From assembly GCF_016908395.1 (NCBI RefSeq), contig NZ_JAFBDU010000001.1:558001-622000 (forward strand): DNA of 64,000 nucleotides, read 5' to 3'. Position 1 is the stretch's first letter. Every line of letters starts with the position of its first letter. This DNA is from Metabacillus crassostreae (GTDB lineage Bacteria; Bacillota; Bacilli; Bacillales; Bacillaceae). Below the pieces are notes generated by a model. The model did not search any database and had not been told where the DNA came from. It saw only the letters and a list, made by a program, of their open reading frames with translations. The translations under genes and the position numbers were made by a program. Of the stretch, positions 17,137 through 24,491 are shown piece by piece.

Positions 17137-17571
17137 ATGAAAGATGTTAGGAAACTAATTCATACAAGGAAATTAGGGGTAGAAGAATCGGATATAAACT
17201 CAACAGAAGAAAAGTTAGGGGCAGTTTTTCCAGAACAATATAAAGAACTTTTCAAGTTAGTTAATCATGCAGAAATCGGTGAATGGATACTTTATCCTAT
17301 TAAAGATCATAGAAATACGAAAAAGACCTGGGATGATGTTGTTAGACAAAATACTGAAGTCAGAGAAGAGAATATGTCGAAAGACCTTATTGCGATTGGT
17401 GATGATGGTTCGGGAAATAAATTATGTCTTAAAGTAAACAACGGAATAATGGGCAATGAAATTTATCTATGGTATCACGAAGATACAGAACTTGAAGAAT
17501 ATGCTCCTGATTTGAAAGAATTTATAATTTCAATATCAGAAGAAGAGAACGATGATTTTGAGGATGAGTAA
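17137..17571 (+). CDS. SMI1/KNR4 (SUKH)-family immunity-type protein
   Basis: 144 residues. Typical SUKH layout: VEESDINSTEEKLGAVFPEQYKELFKLVNHAEIGEWILYP at residues 14-54 (E-x-x-LG-x-x-FP-x-x-Y-x-x-x), then IAIGDDGSGNKLCLKVN and EIYLWYHEDTELEEYAPDLKEFI. SUKH proteins neutralise toxins of bacterial contact-dependent systems. No toxin gene is adjacent, so this is an orphan. ATG after GGGGAG. Confidence 0.82.
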   Translation: MKDVRKLIHTRKLGVEESDINSTEEKLGAVFPEQYKELFKLVNHAEIGEWILYPIKDHRNTKKTWDDVVRQNTEVREENMSKDLIAIGDDGSGNKLCLKVNNGIMGNEIYLWYHEDTELEEYAPDLKEFIISISEEENDDFEDE

Positions 17572-17786
17572 ACATATCACAAAGTATAATATAGGCATGC
17601 CACATGTTTTCGAATATTAGTATTGAAAATATCTTCTATATGATGCGGGTACAATATTATTTCAATAAGTTATAGTTTCACTGATATATGCAAAGTCAGC
17701 AGTACATAATAAAGTAATACTAAAGCAAAATAAGGTATAGTATATTGGTTGAATAGATTTTCTTTAAAGAAAAGTAGGTGAATAAA

Positions 17787-17936
17787 GTGGGGAAATATCA
17801 ATTGGATACGAAAGGTCAGGTAGCTGTGACAAAGTATCATGAAAAGCAGAGACCTGCGAAATTTGATAAAAAAAAGCAACTTGAAAAAATACGTGCGGAG
17901 TATCTGGAAAAAAAGCAAAAACAAACAGATAAATAG
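17787..17936 (+). CDS. Small basic protein, 49 aa
   Basis: GTG start with AGGTG at the right distance (17776-17780). GKYQLDTKGQVAVTKYHEKQRPAKFDKKKQ... is lysine- and glutamine-rich and predicted helical in its second half. I recall similar very short conserved proteins in bacilli without known function. A terminator follows 10 bp after the stop, supporting a real transcript. Confidence 0.55.
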   Translation: MGKYQLDTKGQVAVTKYHEKQRPAKFDKKKQLEKIRAEYLEKKQKQTDK

Positions 17937-17945
17937 TATAAATGA

Positions 17946-17978
17946 AAACATAGGAAGACTAACATCTACCTGTGTTTT
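17946..17978 (+). terminator. Terminator
   Basis: AAACATAGG / CCTGTGTTT stem (one mismatch) with TTTTTCTTTTTT tail. Confidence 0.75.
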
Positions 17979-17994
17979 TCTTTTTTCAATTGAT

Positions 17995-18110
17995 GAAGAG
18001 TTTCAACAAAATTTTGATAAAAGGGAGGAAAATTCCTTTTATTCCTAAAGTATTAACTTCTTGTGAAATCTATTTTTCAAAACTAAATTTAATCATTTGC
18101 AACGTCTGTA
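17995..18110. repeat. Repeat B, copy 1 (partial)
   Basis: GGGAGGAAAATTCCTTTTAT then AAAGTATTAACTTCTTGTGA, CACAACT-like run and AACGTCT. Aligns with the first two thirds of 22100-22275, 51850-52075 and 55620-55850, but lacks the right arm of the terminal hairpin. Confidence 0.5.
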
Positions 18111-18197
18111 ATCTTAGCAATATTGGTTCTTCGCTAAAAAGTGAAAAGGGATGAAATTGAGTAACAAGGTCGTAGAAGGAAGAATTGCGGCATAATA

Positions 18198-18239
18198 AAA
18201 AGATGTCAGGGCAAAATTGTGGAGTAACCCTGCATCTCT
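18198..18239 (-). terminator. Terminator after the 18255 gene
   Basis: AGATGTCAGGG / CCCTGCATCT stem. On the minus strand it is followed by TTTTTATTATG. It may also act for the + strand (CTCTTTTAT). Confidence 0.65.
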
Positions 18240-18254
18240 TTTATATCTTTCTAG

Positions 18255-18449
18255 TTATTTATTTTCATTGGTTGTCTTCTTTTGTTCGTAATCTGGTATC
18301 ATCAAAGGACCGATTATAACGAATAAGACAAAGCCTATCCAACGTAAGTACATGAAATCAGGTTTAAGAAACAAGAGATGAATTATAGAAATTAATGCGC
18401 CTAAGATAGTAAGGGAAATTCCTGCTGTTTTTCTTGAGAACATTTTCAA
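18255..18449 (-). CDS. Small membrane protein, 64 aa
   Basis: Starts at ATG 18449 with GGGAGGAAG upstream. Two transmembrane helices (residues 9-27 and 36-52), with a positively charged start (MKMFSRK) and polar tail (PDYEQKKTTNENK). Family not recognised. One of few minus-strand genes in this part. Confidence 0.65.
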   Translation of the reverse strand: MKMFSRKTAGISLTILGALISIIHLLFLKPDFMYLRWIGFVLFVIIGPLMIPDYEQKKTTNENK

Positions 18450-18524
18450 CTTCCTCCCAATCCAATATTTTACATTCTATTATATATTAACAGAACTTTA
18501 AATAAATAGTATTGAACCACTTCT

Positions 18525-18583
18525 TTGACTTTCTTACTTTCTAGTGATACACTCATTTTATTAAAGACATTAAGAGTCTTTAA
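18525..18583 (+). promoter_or_regulatory. Promoter and Rrf2 operator candidate
   Basis: TTGACT (18525-18530), 17 bases, TACACT (18548-18553) with the extended -10 TG. Just downstream is a perfect 8-bp inverted repeat TTAAAGAC-N7-GTCTTTAA (18561-18583). A repressor bound there would block initiation. The natural candidate is the Rrf2 protein encoded 28 bp further on. Confidence 0.65.
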
Positions 18584-18610
18584 TATCTTTTATAAACAAG
18601 GAGGTTATGT

Positions 18611-19012
18611 ATGAGGTATTCAAACGCGACAAATTACGCATTGCATACGATGGTCCATTTAATGCTGCAGCCAGCGGACAGCTCGGTGGGAGTGCAGGAA
18701 TTAGCCGAAATGCAGCATCTATCCCCGACTTACCTTTCTAAAATATTAACCAAACTTGCGAAAGCAGGTTTGATCGAGTCGACGCCTGGTGCAAAGGGTG
18801 GCTATAAAATCTCCAGAAAAAAACATGAAATATCCTTTTTAGATGTTATTCATGCGACTGAAGGAGATACTAGCTTATTTGACTGCTCCATTCATCATGA
18901 AGGCTGCTTGATTGAAAACGTAATGAGGCAGGCAGAGGAAAATATGAAAGCTGAACTGAAATCAAAGCTATTGATCAATATTGCTAAAGAGGCAGAATCC
19001 AAACAGAAATAA
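18611..19012 (+). CDS. Rrf2-family transcriptional regulator
   Basis: 133 residues. Winged helix: MRYSNATNYALHTMVHLML, ELAEMQHLSPTYLSKILTKLAKAGLIESTPGAKGGYKISR, which is the standard Rrf2 start. FDCSIHHEGCLIENVM holds two cysteines six residues apart, where Fe-S or thiol-sensing Rrf2 members have their cluster ligands; the third Cys of the IscR/NsrR set is absent, so it may be a thiol- or electrophile-sensing type. First gene of a three-gene operon with a flavin disulfide reductase and a methyltransferase. AAGGAGGTTATGT upstream of the ATG. Confidence 0.87.
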   Translation: MRYSNATNYALHTMVHLMLQPADSSVGVQELAEMQHLSPTYLSKILTKLAKAGLIESTPGAKGGYKISRKKHEISFLDVIHATEGDTSLFDCSIHHEGCLIENVMRQAEENMKAELKSKLLINIAKEAESKQK

Positions 19013-19042
19013 CAATAAAGTAAATTTAAAGGAGTGAACAAG

Positions 19043-19960
19043 ATGATAATAGACTGCGCTGTGATTGGTGGAGGTCCAGCTGGACTTAATGCTACATTAG
19101 TTCTTGGAAGATCAAGACGTAACACTGTCCTGTTCGATGACAACAAACCGAGAAATGCGGTTGTTTCAGAATCTCACGGGTTTATCACAAGGGACGGTAT
19201 TGATCCTCAGGAATTCAAAAGGATTGCCCATGAAGAATTAAGTAAGTATCCAGACGTGAGAATCGAAAAACAACGGGTTCATCGAATTAATAAAGAATAC
19301 ACCTTGTTCCAGGTGGAGACAGAAAATGGGGAAGTATACAGAGCGAAAAAGATCATTATCGCAACTGGTTTTAAGGAAGTTCTTCCGGATATCCCACGAG
19401 TGAGAGAGTTCTATGGCAAGAGCTTGTTCAGCTGCCCTTTCTGTGATGGCTGGGAATTAAGAGATCGGCCGCTAGCAGTGATTGCAAATGATCAAAGGGC
19501 GCTTCATATGGCGAAAATGGTATCCAATTGGACGAATGATTTAATTATTTTTACCAATGGCAATAAGATACTTTCGCTTGAAGAACAAGAATTGCTCAAA
19601 AGCTATGGAATCAGTATAAATGAAAAGAAGATCGTCACTTTCATTGGAGAAGATGGAATACTGAATAAAATCCAACTTGAAGATGGTACAGCAGTGCTCC
19701 GTGAAGGAGGGTTTATAACTGCGGAATGGAAACAGGCTGCTTCTTTTGATTCAACACTTAAATATTCATTTAACGAGCATGGTGGAATTGAAACCGACAG
19801 CTGGCAACGCACGAATACGGAAGGGGTATTTGCTTGCGGAGATACGCGAATTGCCGGGCCGTCCCAATTAATTGTTGCAGCAGCAGAAGGCTCTTTGGCT
19901 GCCATGTCTGTGATTGCAGCACTGATAGAAGAGAAATTTAACCAGGATAAACACGCTTAA
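19043..19960 (+). CDS. FAD-dependent disulfide reductase (thioredoxin reductase-like)
   Basis: 305 residues. FAD-binding GGGPAGLNATLVLGRS at the N-terminus, redox-active CPFC in SLFSCPFCDGWELRD at about residue 134, C-terminal FAD contact ACGDTRIAGPSQLIVAAAEGS. The NADPH-domain glycine motif is weak (VIANDQRALHMAKMV), so it may not be a standard NADPH-dependent enzyme. Class II pyridine-nucleotide disulfide oxidoreductase fold. ATG 19043 follows AAAGGAGTG; GTG 19034 overlaps that site. 30 bp after the Rrf2 gene, so co-transcribed. Confidence 0.83.
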   Translation: MIIDCAVIGGGPAGLNATLVLGRSRRNTVLFDDNKPRNAVVSESHGFITRDGIDPQEFKRIAHEELSKYPDVRIEKQRVHRINKEYTLFQVETENGEVYRAKKIIIATGFKEVLPDIPRVREFYGKSLFSCPFCDGWELRDRPLAVIANDQRALHMAKMVSNWTNDLIIFTNGNKILSLEEQELLKSYGISINEKKIVTFIGEDGILNKIQLEDGTAVLREGGFITAEWKQAASFDSTLKYSFNEHGGIETDSWQRTNTEGVFACGDTRIAGPSQLIVAAAEGSLAAMSVIAALIEEKFNQDKHA

Positions 19961-19977
19961 AAAAGAGGAGGATCTAT

Positions 19978-20550
19978 ATGCATCACCATAATGGAAAGCA
20001 CAGTAAAGGAAAAGTATCGTACTTGGAAAGTCCCGAACGAAGAAAAGAATTCTCCCCGGAACAGCTGCTAAATATGATTCCTTTAAAGGAAACGTACAGC
20101 TTGTTGGACTTTGGCGCTGGTACCGGTTATTTATCCATCCCTGCGGCGAAAAGGATCAAAGGCAATCTATACGCGCTGGATATCGACTCTTCCATGCTAG
20201 AAATAATAAATGAGAAAGCCTTGAAAGAAAAGCTCACGAATATTGTTCCGGTTCAGGGAAGCATGGAGGAACTTCCTTTACCTGATGGCTCTATCGATTT
20301 GATAATTGCTTCTCTAGTGCTGCATGAAATACAGCCCCTAGCACCGCTGTTACATCAAATGAAAAATGTACTAAAAAAAGAAGGTTATTTAATCTGTCTT
20401 GAACTACAACCAAAAGGAAGTTCCGAGAAAGCACCGAGAATTACATTGGAAGGAATGGAGCAGGAAATGAAAGAAGCCGGATTTCAAGTAACAGAGAAGT
20501 TTTTCCTAGCGAAATCTCTATACATTCTCATTGCTCAGAAGCCTGATTAA
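19978..20550 (+). CDS. Class I SAM-dependent methyltransferase
   Basis: 190 residues. Histidine-rich start (MHHHNGKHSKGK), which could bind metal. SAM motif I LLDFGAGTGYLSIP, acidic loop YALDIDSSM, motif near VQGSMEELPLPDGSIDLIIASLVLHEI, then MKNVLKKEGYLICLELQPKG. Methyltransf_11/UbiE type. AGAGGAGG upstream, 17 bp after the reductase, third gene of the Rrf2 operon. Substrate unknown; the context suggests redox or metal/electrophile detoxification. Confidence 0.83.
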   Translation: MHHHNGKHSKGKVSYLESPERRKEFSPEQLLNMIPLKETYSLLDFGAGTGYLSIPAAKRIKGNLYALDIDSSMLEIINEKALKEKLTNIVPVQGSMEELPLPDGSIDLIIASLVLHEIQPLAPLLHQMKNVLKKEGYLICLELQPKGSSEKAPRITLEGMEQEMKEAGFQVTEKFFLAKSLYILIAQKPD

Positions 20551-20755
20551 GAGATTAAATTTCTGCTTAATTACAGATATTAAGTATCTTTAATGTATAT
20601 AATTAAAGTTGATCTAAAGACGTGCATTTCTACAACAAGCGATGACTTTGTCTATGTAAATGATAATTTTAAAGAGATTAATTTAATAACTGGAAGGAAG
20701 AATGTATATAAAAAGAGAATAATTGGTATATCAGAAATTGGGGGGAGTTTATAAA

Positions 20756-21175
20756 ATGGGTGAGAAATTATTGAGGGTTGGAACGACTTATATTCCAGTA
20801 ACAAATGTACAGCTTTCAGCTGAATGGTATGTAAATAAAATAGGTGCAGAGTTATCTTATAAAGATGACGACAAAGCTATTTTAAACCTTGCAAATCAAA
20901 GTTTTTTTCTTGTGAAGTCAAATGAAAGTCAAAGTTCTAATTTTATTGATTTTTATGGTGCTGAATGTTTTTCTTTAACATTTGAAGTAAATGGTTTAGA
21001 CGCATTGGAAGCACTGCATAAGGATTTTATAAATAATGAGATAAGAGTTGGAGATATTGAAAACAGGGGACACGCTGGAAGGAATTTTATTTTTTATGAT
21101 TTAGATTGCAATAAATTTGATGTATGGAGTGAACTTAGCCCTATCTTCAAAGAGAAATATTTAATCTCAAAATAA
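20756..21175 (+). CDS. VOC (glyoxalase/bleomycin-resistance) superfamily protein
   Basis: 139 residues. VGTTYIPVTNVQLSAEWYVNKIGAEL is the standard start of a VOC module and NFIFYDLDCNKFDVWSE the standard end (DxDGNxxDVWS-like). Two paired beta-alpha-beta-beta-beta units expected. Metal-dependent enzyme or small-molecule binding protein. ATG 20756 with GGGGGGAG upstream. Confidence 0.8.
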   Translation: MGEKLLRVGTTYIPVTNVQLSAEWYVNKIGAELSYKDDDKAILNLANQSFFLVKSNESQSSNFIDFYGAECFSLTFEVNGLDALEALHKDFINNEIRVGDIENRGHAGRNFIFYDLDCNKFDVWSELSPIFKEKYLISK

Positions 21176-21206
21176 AATCAAGATTTATTTTTTATTTAAC
21201 TACCAA

Positions 21207-21238
21207 AAACTGTACCTTAAAAGCGGTGCAGTTTTTTT
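21207..21238 (+). terminator. Terminator
   Basis: ACTGTACC / GGTGCAGT stem with TTTTTTT tail, 30 bp after the VOC gene. Confidence 0.8.
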
Positions 21239-21418
21239 ATTAAGGTAAATATAAAGTGAAGTAAGCAGGGATAACTCTGATTCAACAATAATAAATTATG
21301 TTTAGATCGTTTGCTATATAAGGCGCAGGATAGTTCAAGAAAATATAATATTTGAAGAGGGAATTATTATATTCACATTGAATATAAAAAGTTAACTTGA
21401 ATATAGGATGTGTAGAAT

Positions 21419-22039
21419 TTGATTTTTTTAAATCAGTTAATAGAACAAGCTAAGAATCCTAATGGAATCATAGGATCGATGATGTTGAGGATAATGAATA
21501 CCGCTCATACTAATATGAACAAATGGGCTTTAGAGAAGATAAAAATGAAAGAAGAGTCGGTTGTGTTGGATGTAGGGTGCGGTGGCGGGAAAACAATACT
21601 ATTATTATCAAAAATTAACACAAACGCGAAAATATTCGGTATAGATTACTCCGACCAAGCAGTTAAAGATTCTTTAAGAGCCAATAAAAACAATGTAGCG
21701 ACTGGTAAAGTACATATTAAGCAAGCAAGTGTTACAGATATCTCGTTTCCAGAAAATACATTTGATATTATCACAGCATTTCAGACACATTATTTTTGGT
21801 CTGATTTAGAAGAGAGTGTTAATGAAGTTTGTAGAGTATTGAAACCAGGAGGATGTTTTTTAATTTCAGCCGAGTTATACAAAATAAATTATCATATGAA
21901 ATCTTATAAAACAAAAGTGGAAATGGAGCAATTGCTTAAAAAGACAGGATTTGCTTCGGTTAGTTTTTATGAGCATGCAAATAAAAAATGGATTTGTATT
22001 AAAGGAATAAAAGAAAATAAATCTACTAATATTGGATAA
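21419..22039 (+). CDS. Class I SAM-dependent methyltransferase
   Basis: 206 residues. Motif I VLDVGCGGGKTILLL, acidic loop FGIDYSDQAV, FDIITAFQTHYFWSDL, then CRVLKPGGCFLISAEL. Methyltransf_11 type. TTG start at 21419 with only GGATGTGT upstream, so the exact start is uncertain. Single gene. Confidence 0.8.
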   Translation: MIFLNQLIEQAKNPNGIIGSMMLRIMNTAHTNMNKWALEKIKMKEESVVLDVGCGGGKTILLLSKINTNAKIFGIDYSDQAVKDSLRANKNNVATGKVHIKQASVTDISFPENTFDIITAFQTHYFWSDLEESVNEVCRVLKPGGCFLISAELYKINYHMKSYKTKVEMEQLLKKTGFASVSFYEHANKKWICIKGIKENKSTNIG

Positions 22040-22099
22040 GTATTATCCACAATCGGGCCTGAGTGTGAAAGATGTAATTTTTCATTTTAACTAATAAAC

Positions 22100-22275
22100 A
22101 TATTAAACGCTTCTCCAGTGGGATATAAATAATCAATAGATTTGAAGGTAGGGAGGAACTCTCTATTATTCTTAAAGTCTTAACTTCGTGTAAAATAGCT
22201 ATTATCACAACTAAATTTAAATCGTTAACCCGTCTTAATTCCTTGATAATCATGGAGTTGAGACGTTTTTTTGTG
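22100..22275. repeat. Repeat B, copy 2
   Basis: GGGAGGAACTCTCTATTATT, then AAAGTCTTAACTTCGTGTAA, CACAACTAAATTTAAAT and a final hairpin CGTCTTAATTCC...GGAGTTGAGACG with TTTTTTT. Non-coding; the T-run hairpin should terminate transcription on the + strand. Confidence 0.6.
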
Positions 22276-22342
22276 AATTAGACTGTGTAAATGAGGCGTG
22301 AAGCAGAGTATAATCATCTTTTTTTGGAATAATGACCTATAT

Positions 22343-22396
22343 ATTTATCATTTTGACAAATATACTTGTCAAAATGATAAATATCGTTTACGATAT
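22343..22396 (+). promoter_or_regulatory. Promoter inside a 17-bp inverted repeat
   Basis: ATTTATCATTTTGACAA and TTGTCAAAATGATAAAT are exact reverse complements separated by 6 bases (22343-22382). Within it, TTGACA (22353) and TGATAA (22375), 16 apart, form a sigma-A promoter. A second perfect inverted repeat ATATCGT-TT-ACGATAT (22381-22396) follows. Both are probably bound by the XRE protein encoded 20 bp downstream. Confidence 0.7.
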
Positions 22397-22416
22397 TAGT
22401 GTGAGGTGATGTGAAT

Positions 22417-22620
22417 ATGAAAAGCAGACTGAAAGAGCTTCGTGCTAGAGAGGGGCTAAACCAAACACAACTTGCAAAGCTTGCAAAGGTTTCAAGGCAA
22501 ACCATTAGTTTGATTGAACGTGAAGAGTTTATCCCGTCTTTATTAATCGCCGTTCGGATTTCCAGAATTTTTAGTGAACCTGTTGAGAATGTATTTTTAG
22601 TAGAGGAGGATGAATTATAA
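22417..22620 (+). CDS. XRE-family helix-turn-helix regulator
   Basis: 67 residues, a single HTH_3 domain: MKSRLKELRAREGLNQTQLAKLAKVSRQTISLIEREEFIPSLLIAVRISRIFSEPVENVF. The tiny YvaO/SknR-like form with no effector domain. ATG 22417 with GAGGTGA 7 bases upstream. Its 3' end overlaps the ribosome binding site of the DUF3169 gene, so the two are translationally linked. Confidence 0.88.
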   Translation: MKSRLKELRAREGLNQTQLAKLAKVSRQTISLIEREEFIPSLLIAVRISRIFSEPVENVFLVEEDEL

Positions 22621-22621
22621 C

Positions 22622-23299
22622 ATGAAAACCTTGATACAACTCCTTTTTAGTGCGGTCATTGGATTTGTTGTTGTAACATTATTATTGAATGGCTTTACTT
22701 TTGATTTCACTAAATATGGAGAAACTATTGTTGTCGGTATGTTAGTACTTATTATCATATTGCTGGTGGTAAGCCTAGTAAAATACAGACAAATCATTAA
22801 TTTGAATCGTAAAGAAGTTTATGGTGACGATGAAGACGAAGTAGATGTGCTGATTTATAAAAAGTTTACTGATTACTCATTTTGTGTTCAGGCTAGTCTT
22901 ACTATCTCGCTTTTAGCTTTATGTATATCAGCTAGTATAAATACAACACTTATTCTCACAGTTATGGCGTCCGTAGGGATGATAATATGCTACCTTTTAT
23001 CTATGCTTATCTCTCATCTAACACAACTAATTTACCCAGAGCGAGGTCTTCCGAAATTATCAGATGCAAATTATGCAGAAAAGCTGTTAGAAGCATCAGA
23101 TGAAGGTGAACGACATGTTATGCTAATCGGATTCTATAAATCCTACAATTTACTCACTATATCTTTATTCATTGCCATTATACTTTCAACGGTTTATTCC
23201 ATTACATCGGGTCAATCCCAACTATTTTCAATTATGGTAATGGGAGCAGTTTTACTGGTTGTCCATGGAAAGTATTGTGCATCGATTCGAAATAAATAA
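22622..23299 (+). CDS. DUF3169-family membrane protein
   Basis: 225 residues, about six transmembrane helices in pairs. Family landmarks: a charged cytosolic stretch RKEVYGDDEDEVDVLIYKKFTD after helix 2, and LIYPERGLPKLSDANYAEKLLEASDEGERHVMLIGFYKSYN between helices 4 and 5. These proteins are regularly encoded just after a short XRE regulator, as here. Function unknown. ATG 22622 chosen over 22610 because AGGAGG (22604-22609) touches the latter. Confidence 0.85.
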   Translation: MKTLIQLLFSAVIGFVVVTLLLNGFTFDFTKYGETIVVGMLVLIIILLVVSLVKYRQIINLNRKEVYGDDEDEVDVLIYKKFTDYSFCVQASLTISLLALCISASINTTLILTVMASVGMIICYLLSMLISHLTQLIYPERGLPKLSDANYAEKLLEASDEGERHVMLIGFYKSYNLLTISLFIAIILSTVYSITSGQSQLFSIMVMGAVLLVVHGKYCASIRNK

Positions 23300-23310
23300 A
23301 AGGGTCACAA

Positions 23311-23437
23311 GAAATGTAACAGATGTTGTGCAGGCATGGTTATTCAAATCCGTTATTTCAGGGCTTTATACAGCTATTTTTTAGTGACTAACTATACAAA
23401 TATTTGTTAAACCAATTTATTTAATGAAGTGTTTATA
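23311..23437 (+). pseudogene. Relic of an HXXEE gene 3' end
   Basis: TGCAGGCATGGTTATTCAAA, then CAGGGCTTTATACAGCTATT and TTAGTGACT, TTGTTAAACCAATTTA align base by base with 28366-28490, the end of the other HXXEE gene. The reading frame is destroyed. It ends in a repeat A right arm (TAACGGAGCAG at 23442). Confidence 0.7.
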
Positions 23438-23470
23438 AACTAACGGAGCAGAATAATTCAGTAAGAAAAC

Positions 23471-23502
23471 AAAAAACATTGGGCATATAACCCAATGTTT
23501 TT
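23471..23502 (+). terminator. Terminator
   Basis: AAAAACATTGGG / CCCAATGTTTTT stem with a 6-base loop and T tail. Symmetric, so it may also serve the minus-strand LysE relic. Confidence 0.85.
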
Positions 23503-23506
23503 GTCT

Positions 23507-23905
23507 TTATTGTAGTTTTTCAAGGGCTAATTTCAACCCAAATCCAGTTAAGACCAGTCCTGTTGTTATGATACTTGGAATTTTAGTTGACATTAACAAT
23601 TCTCGTAAATAGTTATGAAAAAAACATAAACAAAAAAACATGTTATTGATTGTAGGCTATAAATGATACCCATAGTAATGAGTTGAAACGTAACATTGTT
23701 TCCACTATTCACAAATTGAGGAAGAAAAGTAATGAAGATCATGGCAACTTTAGGATTTAAAACGTTTGATATTAACCTAGTTTAAAAGCTGATGAACTTC
23801 TACTTAGTTCATCCTAATTTCTTTATTAGGGGTCCGATTGTTCTTACTTGTAATAATAGAAGTAACACTAAGATAGATTAAAGAAGTTACTCCGATATAA
23901 TTTTA
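23507..23905 (-). pseudogene. LysE/RhtB-family exporter, decayed
   Basis: On the minus strand, VLNPKVAMIFITFLPQFVNSGN...FQLITMGIIYSLQ is the conserved NPK...LPQFV core of LysE-family amino-acid exporters. It is followed after a frameshift by ELLMSTKIPSIITTGLVLTGFGLKLALEKLQ and a stop at 23507. Upstream, IGVTSLIYLSVTSIITSKNN is also family-like but in another frame with a stop. The N-terminal third is gone. MocR regulators and GNATs often neighbour LysE genes, so the active neighbours at 23944-25898 may once have controlled it. Confidence 0.75.
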
Positions 23906-23943
23906 AATGCAAAGATTCATTGGGTCTTTTTCTTCATTCCACT

Positions 23944-24387
23944 TTAAAATCTTTTTGAAAAAACATAGCTAACCTTGTCATATTCCATCTTATTTTCATA
24001 AAAGCGATGAGTATCTATTCGCTGTAATCCTGATGAGAGTGAAACCATATCAAAGCCATTTTCCTTTGACCATTTATGTACATAATTTAGAAGCGTTTCT
24101 CCATATCCTCTAGAGCGGCTATCGGCATCTGTAACTAAATCACAAACCCAAATAAACTTCCCATTGTATAATGTAATCATTGGCATATAGCCTGTTACTG
24201 CTACCATTTTTCCTTTATCATATAAAGCTAGTAGTTGATAATGCTCCTTTTCTGAAGCCTCTTGAATCAATTCAAGAAACTCTTCTTCACCCAAATGTGT
24301 CCTTAATTGTTTCATTACTGGAAAAGCTGCTTTCCATTCCTTCACGTTTTTCAGTTTCTTTATTAAAACAGATTCTTCATTTGCCAT
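23944..24387 (-). CDS. GNAT-family N-acetyltransferase
   Basis: 147 residues. Acetyl-CoA binding motif A is [26 protein letters not shown] (R/Q-x-x-G-x-G/A form SRGYGE), and the final strand [21 protein letters not shown] is typical. AAAGGAG upstream of ATG 24387. A homologue with the same length and layout lies at 50707-51135. Divergent from the MocR gene at 24492 and probably controlled by it through the TACCAGAT sites. Confidence 0.85.
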   Translation of the reverse strand: MANEESVLIKKLKNVKEWKAAFPVMKQLRTHLGEEEFLELIQEASEKEHYQLLALYDKGKMVAVTGYMPMITLYNGKFIWVCDLVTDADSRSRGYGETLLNYVHKWSKENGFDMVSLSSGLQRIDTHRFYENKMEYDKVSYVFSKRF

Positions 24388-24421
24388 TAATATTCATCTC
24401 CTTTAATCCATATTAAAACAC

Positions 24422-24471
24422 ATCTGGTATAATCAAAAGTACCAGATATAAAGATTTTAATGGTACCAGAT
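24422..24471. promoter_or_regulatory. MocR operator array
   Basis: ATCTGGTA (24422-24429) inverted to TACCAGAT (24440-24447), and the same TACCAGAT again as a direct repeat at 24464-24471, 24 bp from the second. A combination of direct and inverted copies is the usual binding pattern of MocR/PdxR-type regulators. Placed between the divergent GNAT and MocR genes. Confidence 0.7.
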
Positions 24472-24491
24472 TGATTGTAGGAGAGACAAAT

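Noticed and set aside
17139-22275. T-box or other amino-acid riboswitch in the intergenic hairpins
   Set aside because: None of the hairpins has the T-box AGGGUGGNACCGCG core or another class signature; they look like plain terminators or repeats.
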